Source: Pseudomonadota bacterium (GTDB taxonomy: Bacteria; Pseudomonadota; Gammaproteobacteria; Burkholderiales; Thiobacillaceae). Taken from it: a DNA stretch of 34,164 bases. This document shows, piece by piece, positions 9,153 through 19,914 of the stretch; positions within the stretch are counted from its first letter, which is position 1, and every line of letters begins with the position of its first letter. The translations under genes and the position numbers were made by a program. Below the pieces are notes generated by a model. It saw nothing but the letters and a program-made list of their open reading frames with translations, had not been told where the DNA came from and did not search any database. The stretch spans positions 1 to 34,164 of the forward strand of contig JAKQCX010000020.1 of assembly GCA_029558905.1 (NCBI GenBank), read 5' to 3'.

Positions 9153-9162
9153 GTCCCTCAAC

Positions 9163-10653
9163 ATGCTGTCCGTCGCTTCCTGGTTGTCACAAGGCCTGTT
9201 TGTTGCCGTTGTGGTGTATTTTGCTATGTACGTGCTGCTGGAGCTGCGCATGCTGCGGATCTCCAGCAGGGAGAGCCGACGCAAACTGAGCATACTGGCA
9301 CCCTGTGGGCAGGTGGAAGATGCCGATTTCTGTCCGCCGGTTTCGGTCCTATTGCCCATCTGCAATGAATCGGCGGTGGTGGAACGCCTGATTCAGGCGG
9401 TCTGCCGCCTGCGCTATCCACCCCAGGTCCTGGAAGTGCTGGTGCTGGACGATTCCACCGACACGACCAGCGACCTGGCCCAGGCCCAGGTTCAGCGCTT
9501 TGTCGTCCAGGGGATCAATATCCGTCTCCTGCGGCGCAAGCGGCGCAGGGGTTACAAGGCGGGCAACCTGAGCTTCGGCATTCGCCATGCCACGGGCGAG
9601 TTCTTTGCCATCTTCGATGCGGACTTCGTGCCACCGGAGGACTTTCTCCTGCGCACCCTGCCTCATTTCCGGGACCCCGAACTGGGCTTTCTGCAGACCG
9701 CAGTGGATTTCGAGAATCGGGATACTTCCTTTCTGACCCGTTTCCAGGCCATGGAGATGGGGCACCAGCAATATGTGACCGTGGGACTGAGCGCGGATGG
9801 GGACATGGCCTCCCTGTCCGGTAGTTCATGCGTGTGGCGCAGGGCATGCGTGGCGGATTTGGGGGGCTGGAATGCCAGCACCGTCACCGAGGATGTGGAT
9901 CTGGGTTACCGCGCCCAGTTCGGCAACTGGAAATACGCCTACCTGCATCAGGTGGTGTCCATGTCCATCCTGCCCGAGACCATCAGCGCTTTCCGTGTGC
10001 AGCGGGAGCGATGGGGGCGCGGGTTGATCCATGGCGCCTTCAAGCATCTGCGCCTGATGCTGCAGCAGCCCATGCCGCTGCGCAATCGCCTGCACGCCCT
10101 GGCCACCATGTTCTCTTCCCTGCTGCTGGCCTCAATCTATGTACTGGTGCTGCTGAGTCTGCCCCTGAGCTTGCTCTTCGATCTGTCCGATCGGACCATC
10201 CAGTGGGTGGCCTTGGTCTTTTTTTTCCTGGTGGCGGTCTGGGCTCTGGGTAACGCCTTTGGTGCCCGCAAGGGCCGCATGCGGGATGGACCCGGCCTGC
10301 TCCGCACCCTATGGGAAGGTTACCTCTACGTGGCCCTGTTTCTGCCCATGGCCTGGTATTACTTCGTCGGCGGTGTACGCGCCCTGTTTGGCGTATATGG
10401 TGGGTTTCACCGCACGCCCAAGGGGCAGGACGAGTTGCGGCAAAACCAGGATGGCCAGACTGCCCTGCCCGGTATCAATACGGCCCTGCTGCTGGGTGAG
10501 ATTTTCACCTTTGCCTATTCCCTGCTGGCCCTGCTGCTGGCCTATCACAAGGGCAACCATTTTCTGATCCCCCTGAATTTCACGGTCTGCGTGGGATTTG
10601 GCATGGCGCTGTTCTGGTCCTGGCAGGAAGGGCACCGCCGTGTCCGGTCCTGA
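9163..10653 (+). CDS. Membrane GT2 polysaccharide synthase (cellulose-synthase-like)
   Basis: A 496-residue membrane protein. A transmembrane helix (about residues 8-27) precedes a GT2 catalytic domain with PPVSVLLPICNE, VLVLDDSTDTT, AIFDADFVPP, STVTEDVDLGYR and QRERWGRG, which is the full D, DxD, TED and Q(Q/R)xRW set of processive beta-glycosyltransferases. Four or so hydrophobic segments follow (near residues 315-360, 385-400 and 450-490). Members of this family polymerise glucose, mannose or similar sugars and feed the chain through the membrane; no PilZ domain is seen. The ATG at 9163 is chosen at the start of the membrane helix; the frame is open further upstream only because it overlaps the preceding gene. 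This is the best candidate polymerase of the cluster. Confidence 0.85.
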   Translation: MLSVASWLSQGLFVAVVVYFAMYVLLELRMLRISSRESRRKLSILAPCGQVEDADFCPPVSVLLPICNESAVVERLIQAVCRLRYPPQVLEVLVLDDSTDTTSDLAQAQVQRFVVQGINIRLLRRKRRRGYKAGNLSFGIRHATGEFFAIFDADFVPPEDFLLRTLPHFRDPELGFLQTAVDFENRDTSFLTRFQAMEMGHQQYVTVGLSADGDMASLSGSSCVWRRACVADLGGWNASTVTEDVDLGYRAQFGNWKYAYLHQVVSMSILPETISAFRVQRERWGRGLIHGAFKHLRLMLQQPMPLRNRLHALATMFSSLLLASIYVLVLLSLPLSLLFDLSDRTIQWVALVFFFLVAVWALGNAFGARKGRMRDGPGLLRTLWEGYLYVALFLPMAWYYFVGGVRALFGVYGGFHRTPKGQDELRQNQDGQTALPGINTALLLGEIFTFAYSLLALLLAYHKGNHFLIPLNFTVCVGFGMALFWSWQEGHRRVRS

Positions 10654-11413
10654 TGCCCGGATGCTGCGGCGCATTCTGATCACCGGGGCCACTGGCGCCA
10701 TCGGCGGGGCCTTGGCCGAGGCCTATGCCCAGCCGGGAGTGGAACTGTTGCTGCATGGCCGGGACATCCCGCGGCTGGAAGCGGTGGCGGCGCGCTGCCG
10801 GGCCAGGGGCGCGTGGGTGCACACCCGGGTCCTGGATGTACGGGATTTCACCGCCATGCGGGACTGGCTGCACGGTCTGGATGCCCTGGACCTGGTGATC
10901 CTCAATGCGGGCATGAATACGCATGTGGGCCCGGGAGGGGAGGCCGAGGACTGGGACACGGTACAGGCACTGCTGGATGTCAATCTCAAGGCCGTCATGC
11001 TTTGCGTGCAGGCCGTGCTGCCCGCCATGCGCGCACGGGGCAGGGGGCAGATCGCTCTGCTCAGTTCCCTGGCCGCCTATTTCGGCCTGCCGGCCACGCC
11101 TGCCTACTGCGCCAGCAAGGCCGGGCTCAAGGCCTATGGCGAGGCCCTGCGGGGCTGGCTGGCACCTCAGGGCATCAAGGTCAATGTGGTGATGCCAGGT
11201 TATGTGGAATCCCCCATGTGCGCGGCCATGCCGGGCCCCAAGCCCTTCCTCTGGGCACCTGAACGGGCGGCCGCACTGATTCGGCGAGGCCTGGCACACG
11301 ACCGGGCGCGTATCAGTTTTCCCTTTCCACTGAACTGGGGTTCCTGGTGGCTGGCCGTGCTGCCGGCGGTGGTATCGCAGCGCATCCTGCACTGGCTGGG
11401 CTATGGGATTTGA
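10640..11413 (+). CDS. Short-chain dehydrogenase/reductase (SDR)
   Basis: A 257-residue classical SDR. It shows the NAD(P)-binding motif ITGATGAIGGALAEAYA near residues 13-30, LVILNAGMNTHVG, the Ser of LLSSLAAYF, and the catalytic YCASK. It may form or reduce a sugar or lipid intermediate used by the cluster, but SDRs are too diverse to assign a substrate. The GTG at 10640 is preferred because AGGAAGG lies about eight bases upstream; the ATG at 10661 is the alternative. It overlaps the GT2 gene by 14 bases and the next gene by 11. The C-terminus (FPLNWGSWWLAVLPAVVSQRIL) is hydrophobic and could attach the enzyme to the membrane. Confidence 0.8.
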   Translation: MSGPDARMLRRILITGATGAIGGALAEAYAQPGVELLLHGRDIPRLEAVAARCRARGAWVHTRVLDVRDFTAMRDWLHGLDALDLVILNAGMNTHVGPGGEAEDWDTVQALLDVNLKAVMLCVQAVLPAMRARGRGQIALLSSLAAYFGLPATPAYCASKAGLKAYGEALRGWLAPQGIKVNVVMPGYVESPMCAAMPGPKPFLWAPERAAALIRRGLAHDRARISFPFPLNWGSWWLAVLPAVVSQRILHWLGYGI

Positions 11414-12935
11414 TCCAGCGGGCCTGAACGTGCTGCTGGCGGCTGCTATGGGTCTGGGGCTGTCCTTCGGCATCGAGACCCTGATGCGCCCCCGACCTGC
11501 CTTGTTGCGGCCTTTGCCTGCCTGGGGCCTGCATGTCGGTCTGTGGTGCCTGGCCTTTGTCCTCTTGAGCCTGATTCTGCGTCGACCCTGGTTTGCCATG
11601 GCTGGGGTGTCTGCGTTCTTCCTCATGCTGGTTCTGGTGAACCAGGCCAAGTTCAGGGCCCTGCGTGAGCCCTTCGTGTTCCAGGATTACGAATACTTCA
11701 CCGATGCACTGCGTCACCCCCGGCTGTACATCCCGTTTCTGGGCTGGGGCAGGTTTATTGCCGCGTCTGTCGGTTTCTTCGTGGCGGTGTGCATCGGGCT
11801 TTGGGGGGAGGCGGCCCACGCCCTGTATTGGAGTGGGACGGGCTTCACGGGAGGGCTTGCTCTGGTGTTTCTGCTGGCTGTCGCGTGTCTGGGGTTGGCC
11901 GCTCGGCATGTACCGGCTGTAGATTTCCGGCCGGAAGCCGACATCCGCAGGCTGGGCTTTCTGGCCAGCCTTTACTGCTATGCCCGGGCCAGTCGCAGAC
12001 CGGTGTCCCAGGACTCGCCCTTTGTCCGGCTGAACCCTGCTGACATGGGGGGGGAGTTGCCTCACCTGGTGGCCATCCAGAGTGAATCCTTTTTCGATGC
12101 CCGTAGCCTGTATGCCGGTATCCGCCAGGAAGTTCTGGCCGAGTTCGACCATCTAGGGCAGCAGGCCCTGCTGCGGGGAGAGCTGGACGTGCCAGCCTGG
12201 GGGGCCAACACGGTACGCACGGAATTCGCCTTCCTCTCGGGTATCGGGGCCCAGCATCTGGGAGCGCATCGCTTCAATCCATACCGTGCCATTGCTTCTG
12301 GATGGCAGCCGGCCTCCCTGGTGTCTTGGTTACGTGGCCTGGGCTACCGGACGGTCTGCATCCACCCCTATCCGGCCAGCTTTTATCAGCGGCAGCGGGT
12401 CTTTCCGCGCCTGGGCTTCGACGCATTTCTGGACATCAGGGCCTTCGATGGCATGGCTTCAGCCGGACCCTATATAGGGGATATGGCGGTGGCCGAGCAG
12501 GTGGCTGCGGTTTTGCAACAGGCCGTGGGGCCAGTGTTCGTGCTGGCCATCACCATGGAAAACCATGGCCCCCTGCACCTGGAAAGCGTAGCCCGGGGGG
12601 AACTGGAGGCGCTGTATGCACGCCCCCCTTGTCCGGACTGTGCCGATCTCACCATCTACCTGCGCCATCTGCGCAATGCCGACCACATGCTGGCCAGCCT
12701 GCATCGAAGCTTGAGCCAGTGTGATCGCGCCGCCAGTCTGTGCTGGTTTGGCGATCACGTGCCCATCATGCCCAGGGTTTATGATGCCTTTGGCTTTCCC
12801 TCCGGGCGGGTGCCTTTCCTGTGCTGGAGCAGCCGCACTCTGGGGTCGGGCATGGCGCAGGATCTGGCGGTGGAGGATCTGGCCCTGGCCTGGCTGGGTG
12901 CCCTGGGGATGGTGACGGCAGCGCCGCGCCCCTAG
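11403..12935 (+). CDS. LTA-synthase-like membrane phosphoglycerol transferase (sulfatase superfamily)
   Basis: A 510-residue protein with four or five N-terminal transmembrane segments (about residues 1-165) and a C-terminal alkaline-phosphatase/sulfatase-fold domain. Motifs are HLVAIQSESFFD (first metal-binding acid), NTVRTEFAFLSG (the Thr expected to be the nucleophile in LtaS/OpgB-type enzymes) and WFGDHVPIMP (the conserved Asp-His). Enzymes of this group move phosphoglycerol or a related group onto lipid or glycan on the outer side of the inner membrane. In a Gram-negative polysaccharide cluster it probably decorates or extends the exported polymer. Its ATG at 11403 lies inside the SDR gene. 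A run of eight G lies at 12047-12054. It is the last gene of the cluster. Confidence 0.8.
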   Translation: MGFDPAGLNVLLAAAMGLGLSFGIETLMRPRPALLRPLPAWGLHVGLWCLAFVLLSLILRRPWFAMAGVSAFFLMLVLVNQAKFRALREPFVFQDYEYFTDALRHPRLYIPFLGWGRFIAASVGFFVAVCIGLWGEAAHALYWSGTGFTGGLALVFLLAVACLGLAARHVPAVDFRPEADIRRLGFLASLYCYARASRRPVSQDSPFVRLNPADMGGELPHLVAIQSESFFDARSLYAGIRQEVLAEFDHLGQQALLRGELDVPAWGANTVRTEFAFLSGIGAQHLGAHRFNPYRAIASGWQPASLVSWLRGLGYRTVCIHPYPASFYQRQRVFPRLGFDAFLDIRAFDGMASAGPYIGDMAVAEQVAAVLQQAVGPVFVLAITMENHGPLHLESVARGELEALYARPPCPDCADLTIYLRHLRNADHMLASLHRSLSQCDRAASLCWFGDHVPIMPRVYDAFGFPSGRVPFLCWSSRTLGSGMAQDLAVEDLALAWLGALGMVTAAPRP

Positions 12936-13157
12936 CCCGGCAGCCGGGTATTCGGCTTGTTCGCCATTGTCGCTTGCGGCAAAATGCATCGGCTTGGCGG
13001 TCGGGAAGCCTGCTTCACGCCTTTGCGGGGCAGCCTCCTGCGCGGGCAGGGCGAAAACCGGCGGCGTTTGCTTGCTGTCGACAGTCTCTGGGAACGCGTG
13101 GCTATCTGTGGCGCTGTGTCCCGCGCGAGCCTTGCGCCTGCCTTTGATGCCTTGAAC
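12936..13157. other. Intergenic and leader region before thrS
   Basis: No convincing gene is seen. A weak sigma70-like promoter can be drawn as TTGTTC at 12957-12962 and CAAAAT at 12980-12985 with 17-base spacing, which would give a leader of about 220 bases before thrS. A small GC hairpin (CCCGG/CCGGG at 12936-12948) follows the upstream stop but lacks a T tract. I see no tRNA gene and no Thr-rich leader peptide. Confidence 0.3.
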
Positions 13158-13186
13158 AAAACGCGCGGCCGGACCGCGCGTTTTTT
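13158..13186 (+). terminator. Rho-independent terminator-like hairpin 29 bases before thrS
   Basis: The stem CGCGCGG (13162-13168) pairs perfectly with CCGCGCG (13174-13180) around a five-base loop, extended by four A-T pairs, and is followed by six T (13181-13186). It could end the polysaccharide operon, but the thrS start is only 29 bases further on, too close for a separate promoter and leader. It may therefore act as an attenuator for thrS. Confidence 0.7.
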
Positions 13187-13215
13187 GTCTGACCTGACCT
13201 TTACCGGAGCACAGC

Positions 13216-15108
13216 ATGCCCCAGATCGAATTGCCCGATGGTTCCGTGCGGAGCTTCGACCAGCCGGTCACCGTGGCCCAGGTGGCCGCTAGCATCGGTG
13301 CCGGTCTGGCCCGGGCGGCCCTGGCCGGCAGAGTGGATGGCCGGCTGGTGGATACCTCCCATCTGATCGAAGACGATGCGACCCTGGCCATCATCACCGA
13401 CAAGGACGCCGAGGGTCTGGAGCTGATCCGCCATTCCACCGCCCACCTGCTGGCCTATGCCGTGAAGGAGCTGTTTCCCGAGGCCCAGGTGACCATCGGC
13501 CCGGTGATCGAGGACGGCTTCTATTACGACTTCTCCTTCAAGCGGCCCTTCACGCCGGAGGACCTGGCGGCCATTGAGAAGCGCATGGTGGAACTGGCCA
13601 AGAAGGATATTCCCGTGACCCGGGAGGAATGGGACCGGGACGAGGCGGTGGAATTCTTCGAGTCCATCGGCGAGAAGTACAAGGCGGAAATCATCGCCTC
13701 CATCCCCGCCGGTCAGACCATCTCCCTGTACAGGGAAGGGGACTTCATCGACCTGTGCCGCGGCCCTCACGTGCCTTCCACGGGCAAACTCAGGGTCTTC
13801 AAGCTCATGAAGGTGGCCGGGGCCTATTGGCGCGGCGACTCCCGCAACGAGATGCTGCAGCGTATCTACGGTACGGCCTGGGCCAGCAAGGATGACCTGG
13901 CGGCCTATCTGCACCGTCTGGAAGAGGCCGAAAAACGGGATCACCGCCGCCTGGGCAAGCAGCTGGACCTGTTCCACCTGCAGGACGAGGCCCCGGGCAT
14001 GGTGTTCTGGCACCCCAACGGCTGGGTGCTGTGGCAGGAGATCGAGCAGTACATGCGGGGCAAGTTCCGGGAGTACGGCTATGCGGAGGTGAAGACCCCC
14101 ACGGTCATGGACAAGTCCCTCTGGGAAAGGTCCGGCCACTGGGAGAATTACCGGGAGAACATGTTCACCACCCACTCGGAAAACCGGGATTACGCGGTGA
14201 AGCCCATGAACTGTCCTGGGCATGTGCAGATCTTCAACCATGGCCTGCGTTCCTACCGGGACCTGCCCATGCGCCTGGCGGAATTCGGCTCCTGCCACCG
14301 CAACGAGCCCTCCGGCGCCCTGCACGGTCTCATGCGGGTGCGGGCCTTCGTGCAGGACGATGCCCACATCTTCTGTGCTGAAAGCCAGATCCAGGCCGAG
14401 GTGTCGGAGTTCATCCGCATGCTGCAGGCGGTGTATGCCGACTTCGGTTTCGGCGATGTGCTGGTGAAGCTCTCCACGCGCCCGGAGAAGCGGGTGGGCA
14501 GTGACGCATCCTGGGACAAGGCGGAGACTGGCCTGGCAGCGGCCCTGGAGCAGAACCATCTGGCCTATGAACTGCAGCCGGGGGAGGGGGCCTTTTATGG
14601 CCCCAAGATCGAGTTCACACTGAAAGACTCCCTGGGCCGGCTGTGGCAGGTGGGCACCATACAGCTGGACTTCAACCTGCCGGTGCGCCTGGGCGCCGAA
14701 TTCGTGGACGAGGACAACACCCGCAAGCCACCCGTCCTGCTGCACCGGGCCATCCTGGGCTCCCTGGAACGCTTCATCGGCATCCTCATCGAGCATTACG
14801 CCGGCAATTTCCCCGTGTGGCTGGCGCCGGTACAGGCGGTGGTCATGAGCATCACCGACGCCCAGGCGGATTACGCCGGAGCGGTCACGGAAAGCCTGAA
14901 AAAACAGGGCTTGCGCGTGGTTTCTGACTTGAGAAGCGAGAAGATTGGCTATAAAATCCGCGAGCACTCCATGCAGCGGGTACCTTACCAGATCGTGCTG
15001 GGTGACAGGGAGCGTCAGGGAAACACGCTGGCTGTTCGTGCACGGGGGGGTGAGGACCTGGGGCAGATGACGCTGGACGAATTTGTAGCCCGGCTGCGCA
15101 GTGCCTGA
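13216..15108 (+). CDS. thrS: Threonyl-tRNA synthetase
   Basis: A 630-residue class II aminoacyl-tRNA synthetase that charges tRNA-Thr. It has an N-terminal TGS domain (residues 1-60), the editing domain with HSTAH (His73 and His77), and the catalytic core with the zinc ligands Cys333 (in MNCPGH), His384 (in QDDAH) and His510 (in LLHRAILGS), which correspond to Cys334, His385 and His511 of the E. coli enzyme. The C-terminal anticodon-binding domain begins near residue 535. Length is close to the E. coli protein (642). GGAG lies upstream of the ATG at 13216. It is the first gene of the conserved thrS-infC-rpmI-rplT-pheST-ihfA block. A terminator-like hairpin precedes it and another follows. Confidence 0.97.
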   Translation: MPQIELPDGSVRSFDQPVTVAQVAASIGAGLARAALAGRVDGRLVDTSHLIEDDATLAIITDKDAEGLELIRHSTAHLLAYAVKELFPEAQVTIGPVIEDGFYYDFSFKRPFTPEDLAAIEKRMVELAKKDIPVTREEWDRDEAVEFFESIGEKYKAEIIASIPAGQTISLYREGDFIDLCRGPHVPSTGKLRVFKLMKVAGAYWRGDSRNEMLQRIYGTAWASKDDLAAYLHRLEEAEKRDHRRLGKQLDLFHLQDEAPGMVFWHPNGWVLWQEIEQYMRGKFREYGYAEVKTPTVMDKSLWERSGHWENYRENMFTTHSENRDYAVKPMNCPGHVQIFNHGLRSYRDLPMRLAEFGSCHRNEPSGALHGLMRVRAFVQDDAHIFCAESQIQAEVSEFIRMLQAVYADFGFGDVLVKLSTRPEKRVGSDASWDKAETGLAAALEQNHLAYELQPGEGAFYGPKIEFTLKDSLGRLWQVGTIQLDFNLPVRLGAEFVDEDNTRKPPVLLHRAILGSLERFIGILIEHYAGNFPVWLAPVQAVVMSITDAQADYAGAVTESLKKQGLRVVSDLRSEKIGYKIREHSMQRVPYQIVLGDRERQGNTLAVRARGGEDLGQMTLDEFVARLRSA

Positions 15109-15115
15109 ATATCGA

Positions 15116-15149
15116 GGAGCCGATGCCTAGAATCGGCTCCTTCTTTTTT
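15116..15149 (+). terminator. Terminator-like hairpin between thrS and infC
   Basis: A perfect nine-base-pair stem, GGAGCCGAT (15116-15124) with ATCGGCTCC (15132-15140), has a seven-base loop and is followed by TTCTTTTTT (15141-15149). It starts seven bases after the thrS stop. The infC start follows 22 bases after the T tract, leaving no room for a promoter, so either it is a partial terminator or infC is made from a promoter inside thrS by read-through. Confidence 0.85.
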
Positions 15150-15171
15150 AACGTGAACAAAGGAATGTGCG

Positions 15172-15693
15172 ATAGCTCAGGATAAGGAACCCCGGATCAA
15201 CGGCGAGATCGAGGCGCCCGAGGTCCGACTGGTGGGCGACGATGGTGAGCAGTTGGGTATCGTCAGCTTGCGTGAAGCGCTGTTCAAGGCCGAGGAGGCG
15301 GAGTTGGATCTCGTGGAGATCGCCCCCATGGCCAAGCCTCCGGTGTGCCGGATCATGGATTACGGCAAGCACAAATACCGGGAGAGCAAGAAACAGCACG
15401 AGGCCAAGCTCAAGCAGAAGCAGATACAGGTCAAGGAAGTGAAGTTTCGTCCCGGTACCGATGAAAACGACTACCAGGTCAAGCTGCGCAACCTGGTGCG
15501 CTTTCTCGGTGAAGGCGACAAGGCCAAGATCACCCTGCGATTCCGCGGGCGGGAGATGGCTCACCAGGAACTGGGCATGGAACAATTGAAGCGGGTGGAA
15601 GCCGATCTGACCGAATATGCCACGGTGGAGCAGTTTCCCAAGATGGAAGGGCGTCAGATGGTGATGGTGCTGGCACCCAAAAGAAAGAAGTAG
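15172..15693 (+). CDS. infC: Translation initiation factor IF-3, AUA start
   Basis: A 173-residue IF-3, which binds the 30S subunit, rejects poor start codons and prevents premature 50S joining. The N-domain begins [15 protein letters not shown] and the linker and C-domain include [18 protein letters not shown] and [15 protein letters not shown], all diagnostic. The frame has a stop at 15154 and no ATG, GTG or TTG between it and GTG 15232, which would remove the conserved N-terminus. The ATA at 15172 has AGGA seven bases upstream (15161-15164) and gives [12 protein letters not shown]. coli infC starts with AUU, and a rare start lets IF-3 limit its own translation; AUA here would serve the same autoregulation. 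Confidence 0.93.
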   Translation: MAQDKEPRINGEIEAPEVRLVGDDGEQLGIVSLREALFKAEEAELDLVEIAPMAKPPVCRIMDYGKHKYRESKKQHEAKLKQKQIQVKEVKFRPGTDENDYQVKLRNLVRFLGEGDKAKITLRFRGREMAHQELGMEQLKRVEADLTEYATVEQFPKMEGRQMVMVLAPKRKK

Positions 15694-15807
15694 GATTTTT
15701 CCGGGCAGACGCGGGCCCTGTCGAAACCGCGTGAACAAGTGCCACCAGGCCAGACAAGCGCTTCCGCCGGAAGCCGCCCGGTGACATCGAAGAATGGAGT
15801 TGCGACC
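15694..15807 (+). promoter_or_regulatory. infC-rpmI intergenic leader with two hairpins, candidate L20 control region
   Basis: Two perfect six-base-pair hairpins are present: ACGCGG (15709-15714) with CCGCGT (15727-15732), and GCTTCC (15760-15765) with GGAAGC (15769-15774) around a three-base loop. In E. coli, L20 represses rpmI-rplT by binding structured mRNA upstream of rpmI, so this 114-base leader is a plausible equivalent. The link is inferred from position and structure only. Confidence 0.35.
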
Positions 15808-16005
15808 ATGCCGAAGATGAAGACCAAGAGCGGCGCCGCCAAGCGGTTCCGCGTCCGGGGCAACGGCAGCATCAAGCGGTCCTCCGCCTACATGCGCCAC
15901 ATCCTCACCAAGAAGACCAGCAAGCGCAAGCGCCAGCTGCGCGGCATTAGCGAAGTGCATGCCAGCGACGCGGGACACGTGCGCGACATGCTGCCCTACG
16001 CCTGA
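15808..16005 (+). CDS. rpmI: 50S ribosomal protein L35
   Basis: A 65-residue basic protein of the large ribosomal subunit. It begins [20 protein letters not shown] and contains [17 protein letters not shown], both characteristic of L35, and its length is the family norm. The ATG at 15808 has TGGAG about eight bases upstream; the frame is open for a further 69 bases upstream but that part does not resemble L35. It lies between infC and rplT as in most bacteria, and is probably co-translated with rplT, which starts 26 bases downstream. Confidence 0.97.
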   Translation: MPKMKTKSGAAKRFRVRGNGSIKRSSAYMRHILTKKTSKRKRQLRGISEVHASDAGHVRDMLPYA

Positions 16006-16031
16006 GTCACAACGGTTAAAGGAGAACAGAC

Positions 16032-17499
<1,468 letters not shown>

Positions 17500-17513
17500 A
17501 TAGGGAGGAGGGC

Positions 17514-19871
17514 ATGCAATTTTCCGAAGCCTGGCTGCGCTGCCTCGTCAATCCAGCCCTGGATGTCCGCCAGCTGGGGCATCTGCTTACCATGGCCGGC
17601 CTGGAAGTGGAGGCCGTCGAGCCGGTGGCCGCCCCATTCACCCGGGTGGTGGTGGGCGAAATCCTGGCTGCCGAAAAGCACCCCAATGCCGATCGCTTGC
17701 AGATCTGCCGGGTCCATGTGGGAGACGCGGAGCCCCTGACCATCGTCTGTGGGGCGCCCAATGCCCGTCCAGGCCTGAAGACCGCCTGTGCCCTGATCGG
17801 CGCGGTCTTACCCGGCGACTTCCAGATCAGGCAGGCCAAGGTGCGGGGCGTGCTCTCCCACGGTATGCTCTGTTCCGCCAAGGAGCTGGGCATCTCGGCG
17901 GATGCCTCCGGCATCTTGGAACTGGCGACGGATGCACCGGTTGGGGCCGGCTTGCGCGACTGGCTCGGCCTGGATGACCATCTGCTCACCCTGAAGCTCA
18001 CCCCCAACCGGGGCGATTGCCTGTCCCTGCAGGGTATCGCCCGGGAAGTGGCGGCCCTGACCGACAGCCCCATGACGCCTGTGGATTGCAGCCCGGTCAC
18101 CGCCACTCTGGAGGATGTTTTCCCGGTGCATATCTATGCCGAGACCGCCTGTCCCCGTTATTGCGGCCGGGTCATCCGGGGGATCGATGCCAAGGCCGTG
18201 ACTCCCGTCTGGATGGTACGGCGCCTGGAGCGGTCCGGCCTGCGTTCCATCCATCCGGTCGTGGATGTGACCAACTACGTCCTGCTGGAGCTGGGCCAGC
18301 CCATGCACGGCTTCGATCTGGCTCGCCTGCGGGGCTCGCTGCGGGTGCGCATGGCACATGTCGGCGAGGCCCTGACCCTGCTGTCCGGACAGGCGATAGC
18401 ACTGAAGGATCACAGCCTGGTGATCGCGGACGACTCGGGCCCCCTGGCCTTGGCCGGGATCATGGGAGGAGAAGGCAGTGGCGTGACGCAAGACTCCAGG
18501 GACGTGTTCCTGGAGGCAGCCCATTTCACTCCCGAGGCCCTAGCCGGCCGGGCCCGGGGCTATGCCCTGTCCACGGATTCTTCCCACCGTTTCGAGCGCG
18601 GGGTGGATCCGGAGTTGCCCATGCAAGCCATGCAGCGGGCCACGCGTCTGATTCTGGATATCTGCGGCGGCCGGGCCGGTCCTGTGACCATGGCGGGCCC
18701 TGGTGCGCCGACCCGGAAATCCATACGCTTTCGCCCCGGACGGGCCCGGCGTCTGCTGGGCTTCGATCTGGAGGATGGACACATGCGCGACATCCTCTCC
18801 CGCCTGGGCATGACGACGCAGCCGATGCCAGAGGGCATGCGGGTCACCGTGCCCAGCCACCGCTTCGACATCAACCAAGAAGTGGATCTCATCGAGGAGA
18901 TCGCCAGGGTGCATGGCTACGACGACATACCCGCCGCAGACCCGCGCGGCATACATGTCATGTTGCCTGCGGGTGAGCGGATTCGTCCGGCAAAAGAGAT
19001 CAGAAATATACTTACATCAAGGGGATACCAGGAAGTCGTAACCTACAGCTTCATATCCGATGAACTGGATGCAGACTTCCGTGACGAGGGGGGTGCGATT
19101 TCCCTGCTGAACCCGATCGCCAGCCAGATGGGGGTCATGCGCGGCAGCCTGCTGGCAGGGTTGCTGCAGACCCTGCGCCACAACCTCAACCATGGCCAGG
19201 AGCGCCTGCGTCTGTTCGAACTGGGACGGGTATTCATCCGCACCGGAGCGGAGGAGCAGCCCCTACGGGCGGCAGGCCTGGCCTATGGCACGGCCCTGCC
19301 GGAGCAGTGGGGCGACAAGGCGCGCAGCCTGGATTTCTATGACCTGCGCGCCGATCTGGAAGCCCTGTTTCACCCTACACGGGCAAATTTCACGTCGGGG
19401 CGTCATCCCGCCCTGCACCCGGGGCAGTGTGCCCAGATCGATGTGCATGGCACGCGCGTGGGCTGGCTGGGGGCGCTGCACCCTGCCCTGCGTCAGAAGT
19501 ACGGTCTGAACAGGCCACCATACCTGTTCGAGGTGGACCTGGGTGCCTTGATGCAGCGTCCCATGCCTGGCCATGCCGGAGTTTCCCGTCTGCCGGCCGT
19601 GCGACGGGATATCGCCGTGGTGGTGGACGAAGACGTGCCGGCCGGTGCCCTGCTGGCGGCCGTGAACTCGCGCAAACCCGGCCTTGTGGCGGAGTTCAGC
19701 TTATTTGACATCTATCAAGGCAAGGGTGTGATGGATGGAAAAAAAAGCCTTGCTTTCAAGATGTTGGTGCAACATACTGAGAAAACGCTTACAGACTCGG
19801 AGATCGACGCGGCCGTGCTGGACGTGTTGCAAATCCTGAAAAATGACTTTGACGCCAGTTTGCGCAGCTGA
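17514..19871 (+). CDS. pheT: Phenylalanyl-tRNA synthetase beta subunit
   Basis: A 785-residue protein (E. coli 795). It has the N-terminal EMAP-like tRNA-binding domain (about residues 40-150, [13 protein letters not shown] and VVCGAPN-type [11 protein letters not shown]), the B3/B4 editing domain, the B5 domain, a degenerate catalytic-like core ([12 protein letters not shown]) and the C-terminal FDX-ACB domain from [19 protein letters not shown] to the end. It forms the tRNA-binding and editing half of PheRS. A strong ribosome site, GGAGGAGGG, lies before the ATG. Two patches are lower in GC than the rest (about 18990-19070 and 19690-19800), the second with a run of eight A at 19739-19746. 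Confidence 0.97.
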   Translation: MQFSEAWLRCLVNPALDVRQLGHLLTMAGLEVEAVEPVAAPFTRVVVGEILAAEKHPNADRLQICRVHVGDAEPLTIVCGAPNARPGLKTACALIGAVLPGDFQIRQAKVRGVLSHGMLCSAKELGISADASGILELATDAPVGAGLRDWLGLDDHLLTLKLTPNRGDCLSLQGIAREVAALTDSPMTPVDCSPVTATLEDVFPVHIYAETACPRYCGRVIRGIDAKAVTPVWMVRRLERSGLRSIHPVVDVTNYVLLELGQPMHGFDLARLRGSLRVRMAHVGEALTLLSGQAIALKDHSLVIADDSGPLALAGIMGGEGSGVTQDSRDVFLEAAHFTPEALAGRARGYALSTDSSHRFERGVDPELPMQAMQRATRLILDICGGRAGPVTMAGPGAPTRKSIRFRPGRARRLLGFDLEDGHMRDILSRLGMTTQPMPEGMRVTVPSHRFDINQEVDLIEEIARVHGYDDIPAADPRGIHVMLPAGERIRPAKEIRNILTSRGYQEVVTYSFISDELDADFRDEGGAISLLNPIASQMGVMRGSLLAGLLQTLRHNLNHGQERLRLFELGRVFIRTGAEEQPLRAAGLAYGTALPEQWGDKARSLDFYDLRADLEALFHPTRANFTSGRHPALHPGQCAQIDVHGTRVGWLGALHPALRQKYGLNRPPYLFEVDLGALMQRPMPGHAGVSRLPAVRRDIAVVVDEDVPAGALLAAVNSRKPGLVAEFSLFDIYQGKGVMDGKKSLAFKMLVQHTEKTLTDSEIDAAVLDVLQILKNDFDASLRS

Positions 19872-19914
19872 CTTGGGCCTTGCCTCGTCGTCTGCCCGGA
19901 GACAAGTACAAGCC

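Noticed and set aside
10580..11650. Minus-strand open frame of 356 codons across the SDR gene
   Set aside because: The SDR motifs are on the plus strand and the reverse translation is Pro/Arg/His-rich without a domain.
12957..13292. Open frame of 111 codons running from the thrS leader into thrS
   Set aside because: It crosses the terminator hairpin and the thrS start in another frame and has no Thr-rich leader character.
13201..14967. Minus-strand open frame of 588 codons across thrS
   Set aside because: It is a shadow frame of a GC-rich, strongly conserved gene; its translation has no recognisable domain.
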